This document shows positions 1 through 8,690 of a DNA stretch of 31,653 bases, one piece after another. The stretch comes from a virus: positions 1-31,653 of IMG/VR virus record IMGVR_UViG_3300035703_000310, one strand, 5' to 3'. The stretch's first letter is position 1. Each line of letters opens with the position of its first letter. The translations under genes were made by a program, and so were the position numbers. The notes beneath the pieces are model-generated. The model was not told the DNA's origin and ran no database searches. It saw nothing but the letters and a program-made list of their open reading frames with translations.

Positions 1-125
1 TCGGGGAACAGGCTATTGCTCTGCCCGTCCACAACGGGTACACCCGTCATGCGACCGCCGCCATCGGTGGAATCGTTCATCACCGCCGATTTAAGGATTT
101 TTATGTCTTGTGTCAGGATTGCCAT
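1..125 (-). CDS. Phage tail-region protein, N-terminal fragment
   Basis: Forty-one codons are visible before the window edge cuts the gene. The start ATG at 125 follows an AGAGG ribosome-binding site 14 bp beyond the stop of the neighbouring tail gene. The N-terminus begins MAILTQDIKIL and contains a DGGGRMTG stretch. Proteins opening this way sit next to tail genes in siphophages, so a structural role in the distal tail is likely, but the fragment is too short to assign a family. Role is inferred from position at the downstream end of the late operon. Confidence 0.6.
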   Translation of the reverse strand, partial: MAILTQDIKILKSAVMNDSTDGGGRMTGVPVVDGQSNSLFP

Positions 126-139
126 TCTTGTTTACCTCT

Positions 140-538
140 TTAAATCTCAATGAGCCGCAAAGTTGGCGCGTAGTAGTCGCTGCTCTCGATAGAGCCATCA
201 GCGTAAAACACTACGGGTAAGCCCTGCAAAGCGCCGCCCTCATGGTTGAATGTCACGCTTCTACTCACGCCCCGCAGCACCAGCGTTAGCCGTATGTTTG
301 GTGTTGCCGCCCATGCGCGTAGCTGGTCAACCACGCTACGGGTACACCATGCCTTATCAATATCGCCCTCTAGCGTTATGGGTCTGCCCGCCTGCTTAAT
401 ACTTTCCTCAATGAGCAATGCCCCTGTGGTGGTGTAGTTTTTGGTTTGCTCCACTGGCGACCATGAGTATTCATCCGACCAGCGCAGTGCATCCGGTAAT
501 GTCAGGGTTGTGGATTGGTGGGTTAGCGTGATTGCCAT
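140..538 (-). CDS. Small phage tail protein, unassigned
   Basis: A 132-residue protein without signal peptide or membrane segment, directly after the tape measure gene (one base between them). The composition is mixed beta-like with several Thr/Ser runs. Genes immediately downstream of the tape measure usually encode distal tail or tail-tip parts, which is the basis for the call. I do not recognise a named domain. Expression should be coupled to the tape measure gene because the genes almost touch. Confidence 0.65.
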   Translation of the reverse strand: MAITLTHQSTTLTLPDALRWSDEYSWSPVEQTKNYTTTGALLIEESIKQAGRPITLEGDIDKAWCTRSVVDQLRAWAATPNIRLTLVLRGVSRSVTFNHEGGALQGLPVVFYADGSIESSDYYAPTLRLIEI

Positions 539-3500
539 TTACAGCCCCGATGAGAGTTTTGAGCTTTTCAGCATTTCGATGAGCCGTTGCGCGTCAGCAT
601 CACTGGCTGTATTAACCGAGGTGGTTTTGCCGCCGATGTTGATATTGACCGTATATGTTTTTGAAGCTGCACTACTGGCACTTATAGAGGGGTTTGATGC
701 GGGTGCATCATCTTCGTACATCGTGTGCGTAATGCCTTGCGCGTCTGTGCGATAGCCTTTGATTTTTCTTACTGGTGCAGGTGTAGGCGTAGGTTTTGGT
801 GCGGGTGCGGGTTCAGGCGTGTAGTCCTTTACATGGGCCTTTTTATCGTTGTCATACACAATCCGATAAGGTCGCTCTTTACTCCGCACTGGTTCTGGTG
901 CAGGTGCCTTGTACGCATTTAAGGCTTCCATCGCCATAGCTACTTCTGAGCTATCCAACGAAGCATTTTTTTCTTTTTTGTAATAATTCTGAATGTCATC
1001 AATAGAAACCGACTTACCGCTTCCATTCGGAGCAAGTTTGTCATGGATGACCCTAATTTCATGGGCAAAGGATTTAGATTTATAACCTCGCAATGCTTCT
1101 GCAACAGTACCAAAGTCTAAACCTTCACGTTTAGCTGCATCCGAGTTCAACACACTGGCAATAGTAGCCCTATAACCCCGCGATTCGATTTCTTCGGCAA
1201 TGGCTAACGCCTTCTGCTGCATGGCTTTTTTACGCTCAATTTCAGCAGCCTCTTTTTCCTTTTTCTTCAACTCCTCTTGCGCCTTTAGCTTACTCAACTC
1301 CAGCATAAATTGAAGCCTACCGCCACCGTAGCCACGCGATTGAAAGAAGGAATCGCCGCCTTGAGTTGCCAACTTCTTCATCTCGGCAATCTGGCTAGAC
1401 CCCGTAATCTCCAATTCAGGGCCTTTTTCTCCGACCAGTCTTATCCCCCCTTTGTGGTAGCCACCCGATGCGAAGTTAGGAATGGGTTTGTTTGTGGCAA
1501 TGTCGCGTTTTCTTAGTATTGCTTTTGTATCATCAGCATTGATAATCCGGCTCGGCCCCGTCACTTCCAACTCGGGGCCGTTCTCACCAACCAGCCTCAC
1601 CCCGCCTTTGTGGTAACCACCGGATGCGAACTTGGGGACTTTCTTGAGCAACTGCTCACGCTCGGCTGCAGACAAACTAAATCTGTTGCTGTAAAGCAGG
1701 GCTGCGGCATCTTTTTTCTTTTTTTCATCGTCACCGCTGGATATACCTAGTGCCTGCTTTGCCTCCCTAAGCTCCTTTTCCCTCCTTAGCCCTATTGCTT
1801 TGTCTTCTAAATTCTTAACAACAGACATCCATTCGTGGTCATCCTGCATACCTGCCAAACTGCGTGCGCCCGGCCCTGCTGATTTGAAACTTGCGATATT
1901 TGTCTTCATAACATTTATCACAGTTTCCATATTCTTTAAGTCGTCCTCAACGAGCGTTCCTTTGAACAACTTATCACGTATCATGAATGGCAAACTATTA
2001 TCCTGTGCCACTACCGGGGTTCCTCCCATTAGTGGTGATTTAGTATCTGATGTTTTATTTTTGTCGTACTGTGCCTTCACCGCCTTGTTTGCCGCATCAA
2101 TTTGCTCTCTGCTTGCAACTGCCTGCCCGTTCATTGCCGCTGTCTGCCGTATAATTTCTTCTGCTGACCTACGCGCTGCGGTAGCCTGCTGGCTAAATGC
2201 TTGGGTTGAGCCTTGAACGCTACCCGTTAAACCATCAACCGAGGAAGCGCCAGCCTGCATATTGGTTATGATGGCTTGCCCTGCATTATCGGCTTCAATA
2301 CGCAGTCCTCGTACAGCAGCTTCACCAATCAGCACCCCATCAGCCACGCCGTTATTAGCTGCTATTGCAGCCTGCGCATAAGCCATAAAGCCCTCGCGTA
2401 ACTCACGCGCCGAGGATGTGCCACTTTCTTTCATGGCTTGGTAGGCTTGCCGCGCCCTGTTCGCGGTTTCATTTAGCGATTCATCGCTAGTAACGCCTAG
2501 CATTCGCATGGCTTCCTTGGCGCTTTGCACACTTGGCGTAATATCTTCTATCGCCGCCTTTAAATCCCGCGCCTTTTTCTCAGCTTGGTCTAGCAACCCA
2601 TCTGCCACCTTATTGCCAAGCGCATTACGCACCTGTTCTACTTGCTGGCGCACCTCTGCAAGCGCCTTTTCAGTTTGCGCTTCCTTTATCCCTTTAACTA
2701 GGCTTGCCGTTAGTGCCTGTCCCACATCAACGCCTGCACTTTTGAGCCTATCCAGCCCATCAATAATCGCCTGCGTGTCGTTGATAGCCATGCGGGATGC
2801 CTTGCCCATGCCACCGCTAATGAGTTCAAAGTCTAGCCCTGTGCGCTTTATTGCCTCCCGCGCCGTTACGTCCAGCACTTGCGCCATACGCTCAGTTTCC
2901 CGCGCCGTACCTGCAAATGCCGCCCTTGCCTGCGCCTCAAATGCGCCTAAATCAACGCCCTTGAGTGCATCCGACCATGCAGCCCTAAACTCATCAGCGG
3001 TTAGCTTACCCTTTTCCTTTAGCGTATCCAGCACAGCGCCAGCATTATTTATACCCGCCACGTTGGATAGGTCAAAATCCTTCCCAATGCTATTGATAGC
3101 ATCTGCCGCACTGTCGCCCTTGCCGCGCAGGTCATCAAACTTTAAAATCAGTGCCGAGGATTCCTTGGTAAGCCCGAAGGTACGCTCCCGCGCTTCCTCC
3201 AGTGCTACGTTTTGCCGCTTGCGTATTGCCGCCGCTTCCTCCGCTTGGGCGCTTGCCCGTTTCTCCGCATCGGCAAGCTCCTGTGTGCGGTCTTTAGCGC
3301 CCATCAATTTAGCCGCAAACTCGCCTATCGCTGTACCATATTGTTTGTAGTTAAGCGCAATATCCAGTACCAGCAATGGCTTAAGCATACTTAGTGCGTT
3401 GCCAAGCATCCCCGTTGACTTAACGCCTGCATCTGCCGCTGCTGCCGCCGCCTTTGTACCCGCTGCATTAGCTATCTGCGCCTCGGTGTTTGCCAATACA

Positions 3501-4597
3501 GCGGTTGTGTTTTGTGCCTTGGCAATAGTGTTTTTGGCTGTACTTACCGTGTGCTGCTCGGTTACCAGTGCGGTTGACTTGATAGCCGCGCCTGCGGTTA
3601 GCCAATCTTGCGCCATGCTTAGTAGCTTCATTGCTACCACCGACTGCCCGACCTTAATCATTACCGTTGCCACGGTGCTTAGGTTGCCTGCGAGTGAATC
3701 AATAATACCCGCCAGCTTTTCACTGTAGCCACCCGCCTTATCAGCCTCGCCAATGTAGCGGGTAAACTCGGTACTAAGGCTGGTCATCGCCCTGCCAACG
3801 GTAGCAGGCAATTTGTTGAACTCACCTTGTATTACTTCGCTCTGGCTTTGCAGAGCCTTGATTACGGTGGCACTAGATAACTGCCCCGCCTCTGCCATCT
3901 TCCGCAGTTCACCGCCTGTTACGCCCAACGCGCTAGATAGCGCAGTTTGCAAGCGTGGCGCTTGCTCCATCACGCTATTAAATTCATCACCGCGCAATAC
4001 GCCAGACTGCAAGGATTGGATTAACTGTTGGATTGCCGCTGCGCTCGCCTCTGCGCTTTGGCTTCCTAGCTGTGTTGCTTGGTTAATTGTTTCCGTTAGC
4101 TTTAGCGCCTCGGCTTGGCTAATGCCTAACTCCTTGCCTGCCTGCGCTATCTTGGCAAATAGCGTTCCCGTATCCTCTAGCGAGGTATAGGTACGCTTGG
4201 CAACATCAAATACACCCTCAAAAGCATCATCAAATGCCTTGCCCTCACCCGTTACCAGCTTAATACGGGCTTCAAGGTTCTTGTAACTATCTGCTAAGGC
4301 GCTTATATCCTTTACGCCCTGTACGCCAGCGCCAACGCCCACAAGCGCCAGCAATTCAGTCTTGGCATTGGCAAGCTGTGTAGATACAGACTCCAAACCA
4401 TCGCGCAATTTGCCCGTAGTAGCAGTAAAGCCACGGCTTGCGCTATTCGCTTGTTCTAATCCATCTGCTGAAGCAGTGCTCGCATTGCCTAGCTTTGTTG
4501 CCGATGTTGCGGTAGTATTGAGCGATGCACCAAGGTTCTGCACTCCAGCAGCACCTTGGACATCTACATCTACCTTTATCTCGACATTATTTGCCAT
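539..4597 (-). CDS. Tape measure protein
   Basis: At 1352 residues this is by far the longest gene. It sets siphophage tail length and is packed inside the tail tube. The N-terminal 80-300 region matches the tape measure domain, including the LGISQAEALKLTETINQ and GDEFNSVMEQAP signatures. Long Ala/Gln/Lys-rich helical and coiled-coil stretches follow. Near the C-terminal third, two copies of a roughly 30-residue motif starting FASGGYHKGG and containing GENGPELE or GEKGPELE occur, a common tape-measure tail motif. It follows the tail tube gene, leaving only about 190 bp, where other siphophages often carry tail assembly chaperones. From the usual relation of about 1.5 angstrom per residue, a tail near 200 nm would be expected. 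Confidence 0.95.
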   Translation of the reverse strand: MANNVEIKVDVDVQGAAGVQNLGASLNTTATSATKLGNASTASADGLEQANSASRGFTATTGKLRDGLESVSTQLANAKTELLALVGVGAGVQGVKDISALADSYKNLEARIKLVTGEGKAFDDAFEGVFDVAKRTYTSLEDTGTLFAKIAQAGKELGISQAEALKLTETINQATQLGSQSAEASAAAIQQLIQSLQSGVLRGDEFNSVMEQAPRLQTALSSALGVTGGELRKMAEAGQLSSATVIKALQSQSEVIQGEFNKLPATVGRAMTSLSTEFTRYIGEADKAGGYSEKLAGIIDSLAGNLSTVATVMIKVGQSVVAMKLLSMAQDWLTAGAAIKSTALVTEQHTVSTAKNTIAKAQNTTAVLANTEAQIANAAGTKAAAAAADAGVKSTGMLGNALSMLKPLLVLDIALNYKQYGTAIGEFAAKLMGAKDRTQELADAEKRASAQAEEAAAIRKRQNVALEEARERTFGLTKESSALILKFDDLRGKGDSAADAINSIGKDFDLSNVAGINNAGAVLDTLKEKGKLTADEFRAAWSDALKGVDLGAFEAQARAAFAGTARETERMAQVLDVTAREAIKRTGLDFELISGGMGKASRMAINDTQAIIDGLDRLKSAGVDVGQALTASLVKGIKEAQTEKALAEVRQQVEQVRNALGNKVADGLLDQAEKKARDLKAAIEDITPSVQSAKEAMRMLGVTSDESLNETANRARQAYQAMKESGTSSARELREGFMAYAQAAIAANNGVADGVLIGEAAVRGLRIEADNAGQAIITNMQAGASSVDGLTGSVQGSTQAFSQQATAARRSAEEIIRQTAAMNGQAVASREQIDAANKAVKAQYDKNKTSDTKSPLMGGTPVVAQDNSLPFMIRDKLFKGTLVEDDLKNMETVINVMKTNIASFKSAGPGARSLAGMQDDHEWMSVVKNLEDKAIGLRREKELREAKQALGISSGDDEKKKKDAAALLYSNRFSLSAAEREQLLKKVPKFASGGYHKGGVRLVGENGPELEVTGPSRIINADDTKAILRKRDIATNKPIPNFASGGYHKGGIRLVGEKGPELEITGSSQIAEMKKLATQGGDSFFQSRGYGGGRLQFMLELSKLKAQEELKKKEKEAAEIERKKAMQQKALAIAEEIESRGYRATIASVLNSDAAKREGLDFGTVAEALRGYKSKSFAHEIRVIHDKLAPNGSGKSVSIDDIQNYYKKEKNASLDSSEVAMAMEALNAYKAPAPEPVRSKERPYRIVYDNDKKAHVKDYTPEPAPAPKPTPTPAPVRKIKGYRTDAQGITHTMYEDDAPASNPSISASSAASKTYTVNINIGGKTTSVNTASDADAQRLIEMLKSSKLSSGL
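1391..1633 (-). repeat. Duplicated FASGGYHKGG motif inside tape measure gene
   Basis: Two diverged copies, roughly 1391-1477 and 1541-1633, encode FASGGYHKGG followed by VGE(N/K)GPELE. The copies differ at many wobble positions, so this is an old internal duplication maintained at protein level rather than a recent DNA repeat. Confidence 0.8.
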
Positions 4598-4799
4598 GCG
4601 TAAACCTATTAACTGGATTGACTTACTGAGCTGGATTGCCTACGGAATACTGTTTTCCATGCTTGGAGTGGTTGTAATCAGCTACGCAATGGAGCACGGC
4701 TGGGGAATAACCCTTGCCGCGCCCTTTATTGCCTTGCTTTTTGCTTGGCTGCTGCGTAAACCTCTGCTACTTTTAGCAATTTATCTCGGCTTACGCTAA
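4596..4799 (+). CDS. Candidate antisense small membrane protein
   Basis: This 67-codon frame on the opposite strand exactly fills the gap between the tape measure start (4597) and the tail tube stop (4791). No minus-strand frame of useful length exists there. The product would have a short basic/polar N-terminus, two strongly hydrophobic stretches (about residues 9-30 and 37-64) separated by a short EHGWG turn, and a basic end. That suggests a two-pass inner membrane protein, perhaps a moron or superinfection-exclusion type product. Against it: no Shine-Dalgarno sequence precedes the ATG and no promoter is evident. Function unknown. Confidence 0.4.
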   Translation: MRKPINWIDLLSWIAYGILFSMLGVVVISYAMEHGWGITLAAPFIALLFAWLLRKPLLLLAIYLGLR

Positions 4800-5531
4800 C
4801 TTGACACGGAAATACTGGCTAATGCCGATGCCCGATTTAGTGCCATCTTTCAGTACCTCGGCTTCAACTTCCAAATCAGCAAACTTGTCACCAAGCAGGC
4901 TCAGTGCCTTAGTGGGGCTAAGTTGTGCGCGGTAAATATCCAAAATAACGGGCTTGCCGCTATTGGCTTCATTCAAGCCCTCAAAGTGCAACTCCAACAC
5001 CAATGCGCCTTGCGTCATCGCCTCAACCTTGTTATAGGCTGCGTAGCTGTAACTTACCTTCAATGCCTGTGCATCGGTAATAGCGCCAGTGTCGATAATG
5101 TAAATGCCGCCAGCGCGTACCTCATAGTCCGTACCCACGACATAGGTAGTGCTGCCTGCGCTATTTTTAACAACCACAGCGGTAGGGTTAGGGTGTGCGA
5201 TTGGGCAGATAGCGCCCTTATAGGCTGTTACCGCCTCATCAGCTACGTTGCCAGAGGCGATAGCGGATTCCGTACCGAATACGGCGCGGGATACGTTGGT
5301 TTTGTTCAGGTCGCTAAGGGTCATCTGAACAGTAACCTCATCAATACGGGATACGCTGGAGTATGTGCCGCCGCCTGCCTTGCTAAAGTCTTTGAGCTTT
5401 TGCTTGTCCTCTTTTACGGAAAGCTCCAGCTTGCTTGCATTGCCAAGCTCCACCAAGCCAGCCGCAGCGCCAGCAACACGCGCATAAATTTTGCCGCTGC
5501 CGAGATATGGATAATAAATTGTGTCTGCCAT
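4791..5531 (-). CDS. Major tail tube protein
   Basis: A 246-residue protein upstream of the tape measure and downstream of the connector genes, the usual place for the tail tube subunit. The start at 5531 is preceded by an AGAAGGAAG ribosome-binding site. The sequence is beta-rich with the pattern of a tail tube fold: an N-terminal YYPYLGSGKIYARV strand, a mid-region with VTVQMTLSDLN, and a C-terminal LHFEGLNEANSGKPVILDIYR segment typical of phage tail tube proteins. It would polymerise into the hollow tube through which DNA is ejected. Confidence 0.82.
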   Translation of the reverse strand: MADTIYYPYLGSGKIYARVAGAAAGLVELGNASKLELSVKEDKQKLKDFSKAGGGTYSSVSRIDEVTVQMTLSDLNKTNVSRAVFGTESAIASGNVADEAVTAYKGAICPIAHPNPTAVVVKNSAGSTTYVVGTDYEVRAGGIYIIDTGAITDAQALKVSYSYAAYNKVEAMTQGALVLELHFEGLNEANSGKPVILDIYRAQLSPTKALSLLGDKFADLEVEAEVLKDGTKSGIGISQYFRVKLA

Positions 5532-5557
5532 GATATGACTTCCTTCTGGTTAATAAA

Positions 5558-5992
5558 CTAGGTTGCAGAGAAAAACGCCTCTACCTCAAAGGACAGGGGC
5601 AGGTAAATGAAACCCGCGCTATAAACGGGGTTAGGTGCTTGGACAAGCTGCAATGCGTTACTACGGGCGCTGGCAAGGCTTCGCCCCAACAGGTTTTTAG
5701 CCACCAACTCGCATAACTCACCCGCCTTAATAGCCGCCTCGGTGGTCTGCCCCGCGCCCCGCGCACTGCGGGTACAGGCAACCACATCAAAGGTGTAGAT
5801 AATCTGTAGGTTCTTGCCGTTGTTGCTGCTGGCTTTAATGCGGTAGCCGCCATAAACGACATGGACGCTAGGGGTGTATTGGCTACGTTCCTCGACCATT
5901 GCCAAGTCCTCGGAAACCAGCACCTTTACGGTTTCAGGCACTATGCCGCTAATCGCTGCTACAAGCTCGGTTTGTATCGCTGTGAAGTTCAT
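5558..5992 (-). CDS. Mu gp37-like tail completion protein
   Basis: A 144-residue protein beginning MNFTAIQTELVAAISG. It contains the VHVVYGGYRIKASS and IIYTFDVVACTRS strands that are typical of Mu-like gp37/DUF1834 and tail-terminator families. It starts with an ATGA overlap on the gpG-like gene and precedes the tail tube gene, which fits a head-tail joining or tail terminator role. Assignment is by resemblance and gene order and is not certain at family level. Confidence 0.65.
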   Translation of the reverse strand: MNFTAIQTELVAAISGIVPETVKVLVSEDLAMVEERSQYTPSVHVVYGGYRIKASSNNGKNLQIIYTFDVVACTRSARGAGQTTEAAIKAGELCELVAKNLLGRSLASARSNALQLVQAPNPVYSAGFIYLPLSFEVEAFFSAT

Positions 5993-6501
5993 GCCGCGCC
6001 CTTAATGTGGTCAGCTACAATCTCATTGGCTGCATTACTCCACGCCAAGGGCAGCACTACGCGCCCACTCTGTATAGGCATATAGGGTCTAGCGGGGACA
6101 TTACCCCAAGGGATAGGGCTATTTCGCTTGGTGCGCCCGTATTGCCCCTGCCTAGCCCCGTATTGGTGTAGCCCTGCATAGCGTAGGTTCGTGCCTACGG
6201 ATACGCTGGATGCGCTGGTAACGCTGCTCTCAATAGAGGCGCGTAAACGCCCCGTGTCCATCAATGGTTGTCCACCACTGCGCTTGCCGTTGTTCCTTGC
6301 TTGGGTGGTCTTGGATAGCGCCGCCCACTTTTCACCATAGGGGCTTTGCCCTTGGCTAAACTGCTGCCGGATGCGTTCGGCAAACTCAACGCCTATCTCG
6401 CCCAATGCGGGGCGTATATCGTTCGCCCTTTGCTGCATAGCGCGTAGGCGCTCCAGCACTACATCAAGCCCCGATGTTTGTATTCTTAGTGGCGCGTTCA
6501 T
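5989..6501 (-). CDS. Virion morphogenesis protein (Mu gpG / tail completion family)
   Basis: A 170-residue protein with features of the phage virion morphogenesis family: LRAMQQRANDIRPALGEIGVEFAE-like N-terminal helix, FSQGQSPYGEKWAALS, LMDTGRLRASI, and the RYAGLHQYGA segment before a PARPYM motif. Members act at the head-tail connector or in tail assembly. The gene overlaps both neighbours by four bases (ATGA), so it is translationally coupled within the connector cluster. Confidence 0.85.
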   Translation of the reverse strand: MNAPLRIQTSGLDVVLERLRAMQQRANDIRPALGEIGVEFAERIRQQFSQGQSPYGEKWAALSKTTQARNNGKRSGGQPLMDTGRLRASIESSVTSASSVSVGTNLRYAGLHQYGARQGQYGRTKRNSPIPWGNVPARPYMPIQSGRVVLPLAWSNAANEIVADHIKGAA

Positions 6502-6917
6502 TGCCCCACCCCATACATCACTTCAAAACAAACGCCATACGCCATCGGTCTAGTGGATGCTGCAATAACGCAGGTTGCCGCCGTACTAACGGGCACAGGC
6601 AAACCCACGGCATCTAATAACTGCGCCTTACCGCTGGCAACATCGCGCAGCCAACGTAAAGCGTCTTGTTGGCGGTTACGCACTTCTTCGGGGCTTCTGC
6701 TATCCCAAAGGCGGAACCGCGCTAAATCTAGCGTAGCCTGCTGTAATGCAAGCCCCGCAAATGCAATAGGTGTCGCATAACGCGCAGCGAGGAAGCTATC
6801 CGCTTGGGCGCTGGCTTCGGCAATCGCCTTGTCCACACGACCAAAGGCGCTACCCTCTAGGTCTGCTGCCTCGGCTGCGCCAAAGGCAAGCTCAAATGCT
6901 GCGCGGTCTGCGTACAT
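6498..6917 (-). CDS. DUF1320 / Mu gp36-like head-tail connector protein
   Basis: A 139-residue, mostly helical protein opening MYADRAAFELAFG. It has the ADSFLAARYATPIA segment and the LARFRLWDSRSPEEVRNRQQDALRWL helix that typify the Mu gp36/DUF1320 adaptor family. These small proteins bind below the portal in Mu-like virions. It lies just after the major capsid gene and overlaps the gpG-like gene by an ATGA. Confidence 0.88.
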   Translation of the reverse strand: MYADRAAFELAFGAAEAADLEGSAFGRVDKAIAEASAQADSFLAARYATPIAFAGLALQQATLDLARFRLWDSRSPEEVRNRQQDALRWLRDVASGKAQLLDAVGLPVPVSTAATCVIAASTRPMAYGVCFEVMYGVGQ

Positions 6918-6920
6918 GGC

Positions 6921-7922
6921 TTAGTTGCTTGTATGCACTTTGACCAAAACGGCGGGACGCATACACATGGGCAATACGTTTGCCTGTGTGTGAATGTCAT
7001 AGCCGCGACCCATCTTTGCCTCTTGTACCTTGGCGTAGTACACCTGACCCAACGTACCCACGGTATCGTTGAAGTCTGCGGGTGCCGCCAATGTTGCAAA
7101 GGTGCTGGAAGTACCAACGGGGAAGGCGTGACCCTCATTGGCTGCGATAAAGCGGATAGTGCCGCCTGTGCCGTTTGCCTTGCCACGGTACTCCTCAAAA
7201 GTCACGCCGCCAAAGGTAAACCCGCTGCGCATATCGCCGCCAATACGCTGAGATGCCTCTTGGTAGTTGGCATAGGCTTCCTTGACCTTGGCATGGCTAA
7301 CCAGCTTGTCAAAGAACTCCTCGGATACCAATACACGAACGCCATTGCTGGTGTCGCCAAGCAAGTTATCCTCAACATAGCGCACCAACTCCATACACTT
7401 AGCGCGTACATCCGTGGTGGCTGTACCCAATACAAAATCAATGCTCTTTTGGGTAATGCCAAACTCGTTGTACAGGTTGTAAACAACGCTGGAGCCATCG
7501 GCATCCAGAATGATGCCCTTCAAAGCGCCCATACGCAGGTACTCCAGCGTAATGTCGTGCTTGGCGCGTACTGTAGCGAGCTTCTGGTTGAGCAATGCAG
7601 CGAGTGATTCGCGGGTATCGCCACCAAAGGCGCGGATACCATCCACCTCAGCGGGGTTTACGTGCTCCTCTTGAATCAGGCGGGGCACACGGAAGGTGCG
7701 AACACGGCGCTTGCCGCCTTGCCCTACTGTACCTGCGCCACCGAATGCTTCGGTAGGTATCAGGGCGAGTGAGCCGTTTTGCTCCTCAATGGCAATGTCG
7801 CGGGTCATTACGCCGCGCACTGGCATCAAGCCAAGCTGGTTGATGCGTCCGTAGGTGTTAGGGACGATATTTATAGCCGCCGCAATCTCGGTTTGGCTAA
7901 AGGCGTTTGCAATAGTCAACAT
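6921..7922 (-). CDS. Major capsid protein (lambda gpE family)
   Basis: A 333-residue protein of the gpE-type major capsid family: N-terminal INQLGLMPVRGVMTRDIAIEE, then RVRTFRVPRLIQEEHVNPAEV, a glycine-rich middle, and the C-terminal GRGYDIHTQANVLPMCMRPAVLVKV, which is a hallmark of the family. Length is typical (lambda E is 341). It forms the icosahedral shell and is preceded by its decoration protein. Other Mu-like genes here are paired with this lambda-type shell, a mosaic seen in several prophages. Confidence 0.95.
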   Translation of the reverse strand: MLTIANAFSQTEIAAAINIVPNTYGRINQLGLMPVRGVMTRDIAIEEQNGSLALIPTEAFGGAGTVGQGGKRRVRTFRVPRLIQEEHVNPAEVDGIRAFGGDTRESLAALLNQKLATVRAKHDITLEYLRMGALKGIILDADGSSVVYNLYNEFGITQKSIDFVLGTATTDVRAKCMELVRYVEDNLLGDTSNGVRVLVSEEFFDKLVSHAKVKEAYANYQEASQRIGGDMRSGFTFGGVTFEEYRGKANGTGGTIRFIAANEGHAFPVGTSSTFATLAAPADFNDTVGTLGQVYYAKVQEAKMGRGYDIHTQANVLPMCMRPAVLVKVHTSN

Positions 7923-7943
7923 GGTATTGGTTCCTTTAATCGG

Positions 7944-8321
7944 TTAAACGGTCTGACGGGTAATCAAACCCAATGCCTTTAACTGCGCCAACGCAGCCGC
8001 CTTTTGCGGGGCAGTAATGCCAGCGGGGAAGGTAAGGTAGGTGTCGCTCAGTACGCATGGGCCACGCGCCACAATCACGCCCTTAGCGTCTGCGCTGGTA
8101 GCATCCACATCAACCGCCAACACGCCCACAGCGGTTTGCGAGCCATCGGTAGCAGCAGGCGTTAACAATTTGGCTTTGCCTGTAGCGGTTACGATGCCGA
8201 CTACGGAGCCAACAACGAGGTTTTGCCCTGCGGAAAAGGTAAGGGTTTCGCGTGTGTAAAGCGGGTCAAACTCGCGCTTTACAACATCGCCAAAGTAGGT
8301 TTTTTCTGTCTGAACTGGCAT
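7944..8321 (-). CDS. Head decoration protein (lambda gpD family)
   Basis: A 125-residue protein with the gpD-like signature: SAGQNLVVGSVVGIVTATGK, an AVGVLAVDVDAT strand and VIVARGPCVLSD, ending in a helical LKALGLITR segment. It would bind as trimers at capsid three-fold axes and stabilise the expanded, DNA-filled head. A GGAGT ribosome-binding site precedes the start at 8321. It sits directly upstream of the capsid gene as D precedes E in lambda. Confidence 0.92.
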   Translation of the reverse strand: MPVQTEKTYFGDVVKREFDPLYTRETLTFSAGQNLVVGSVVGIVTATGKAKLLTPAATDGSQTAVGVLAVDVDATSADAKGVIVARGPCVLSDTYLTFPAGITAPQKAAALAQLKALGLITRQTV

Positions 8322-8336
8322 GATTTACTCCAATAC

Positions 8337-8690
8337 TTATTTAATGTTGTGCATGGCTTTAGCCGCTGCAAGCAATACGGACTGCGTGCCGCCAGCGGGT
8401 GCGCCGCTAGCCGCAAAGGTGCTTTGCGTCAGGCTTGGTGGCAAGCTGGCAGGCTTATGGTTTGCGCGTAGGTCAGCCGCCAGTGCGGTAAACGATTCGG
8501 CGCTCAAGCCCATATAAACCTTGGCAGATTCGGCGCTAAACTCGCGCCCAATATCGGAGAACAAGGCTTTAACCTCGCCCTCGCGCTTGGCTTGCATCGC
8601 CTCTGCCAGTTGCGTAGCCTGCTCAGATAGCTTGGCTTCTGCCTGTTCCAGTTTTGCTTTGAGTTCGTCAAACTCGGCTTGTGTGGGCAT
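8337..8690 (-). CDS. Nested scaffold protein from internal start
   Basis: An in-frame internal ATG (codon 186 of the protease gene) is preceded eight bases upstream by AGGAGG, the strongest ribosome-binding site in the head cluster and better than that of the parent gene. Initiation here gives a 117-residue product starting MPTQAEFDELKAKLEQ that contains only the coiled coil and the C-terminal tail. This copies the lambda C/Nu3 and Mu I/Z arrangement, in which scaffold is made separately in excess of protease. Confidence 0.75.
   Translation of the reverse strand: MPTQAEFDELKAKLEQAEAKLSEQATQLAEAMQAKREGEVKALFSDIGREFSAESAKVYMGLSAESFTALAADLRANHKPASLPPSLTQSTFAASGAPAGGTQSVLLAAAKAMHNIK

Noticed and set aside
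2508-3350. 280-codon plus-strand frame
   Set aside because: Lies wholly within the tape measure gene; the Ser/Ala/Arg-rich, domain-free product is typical of an antisense shadow.
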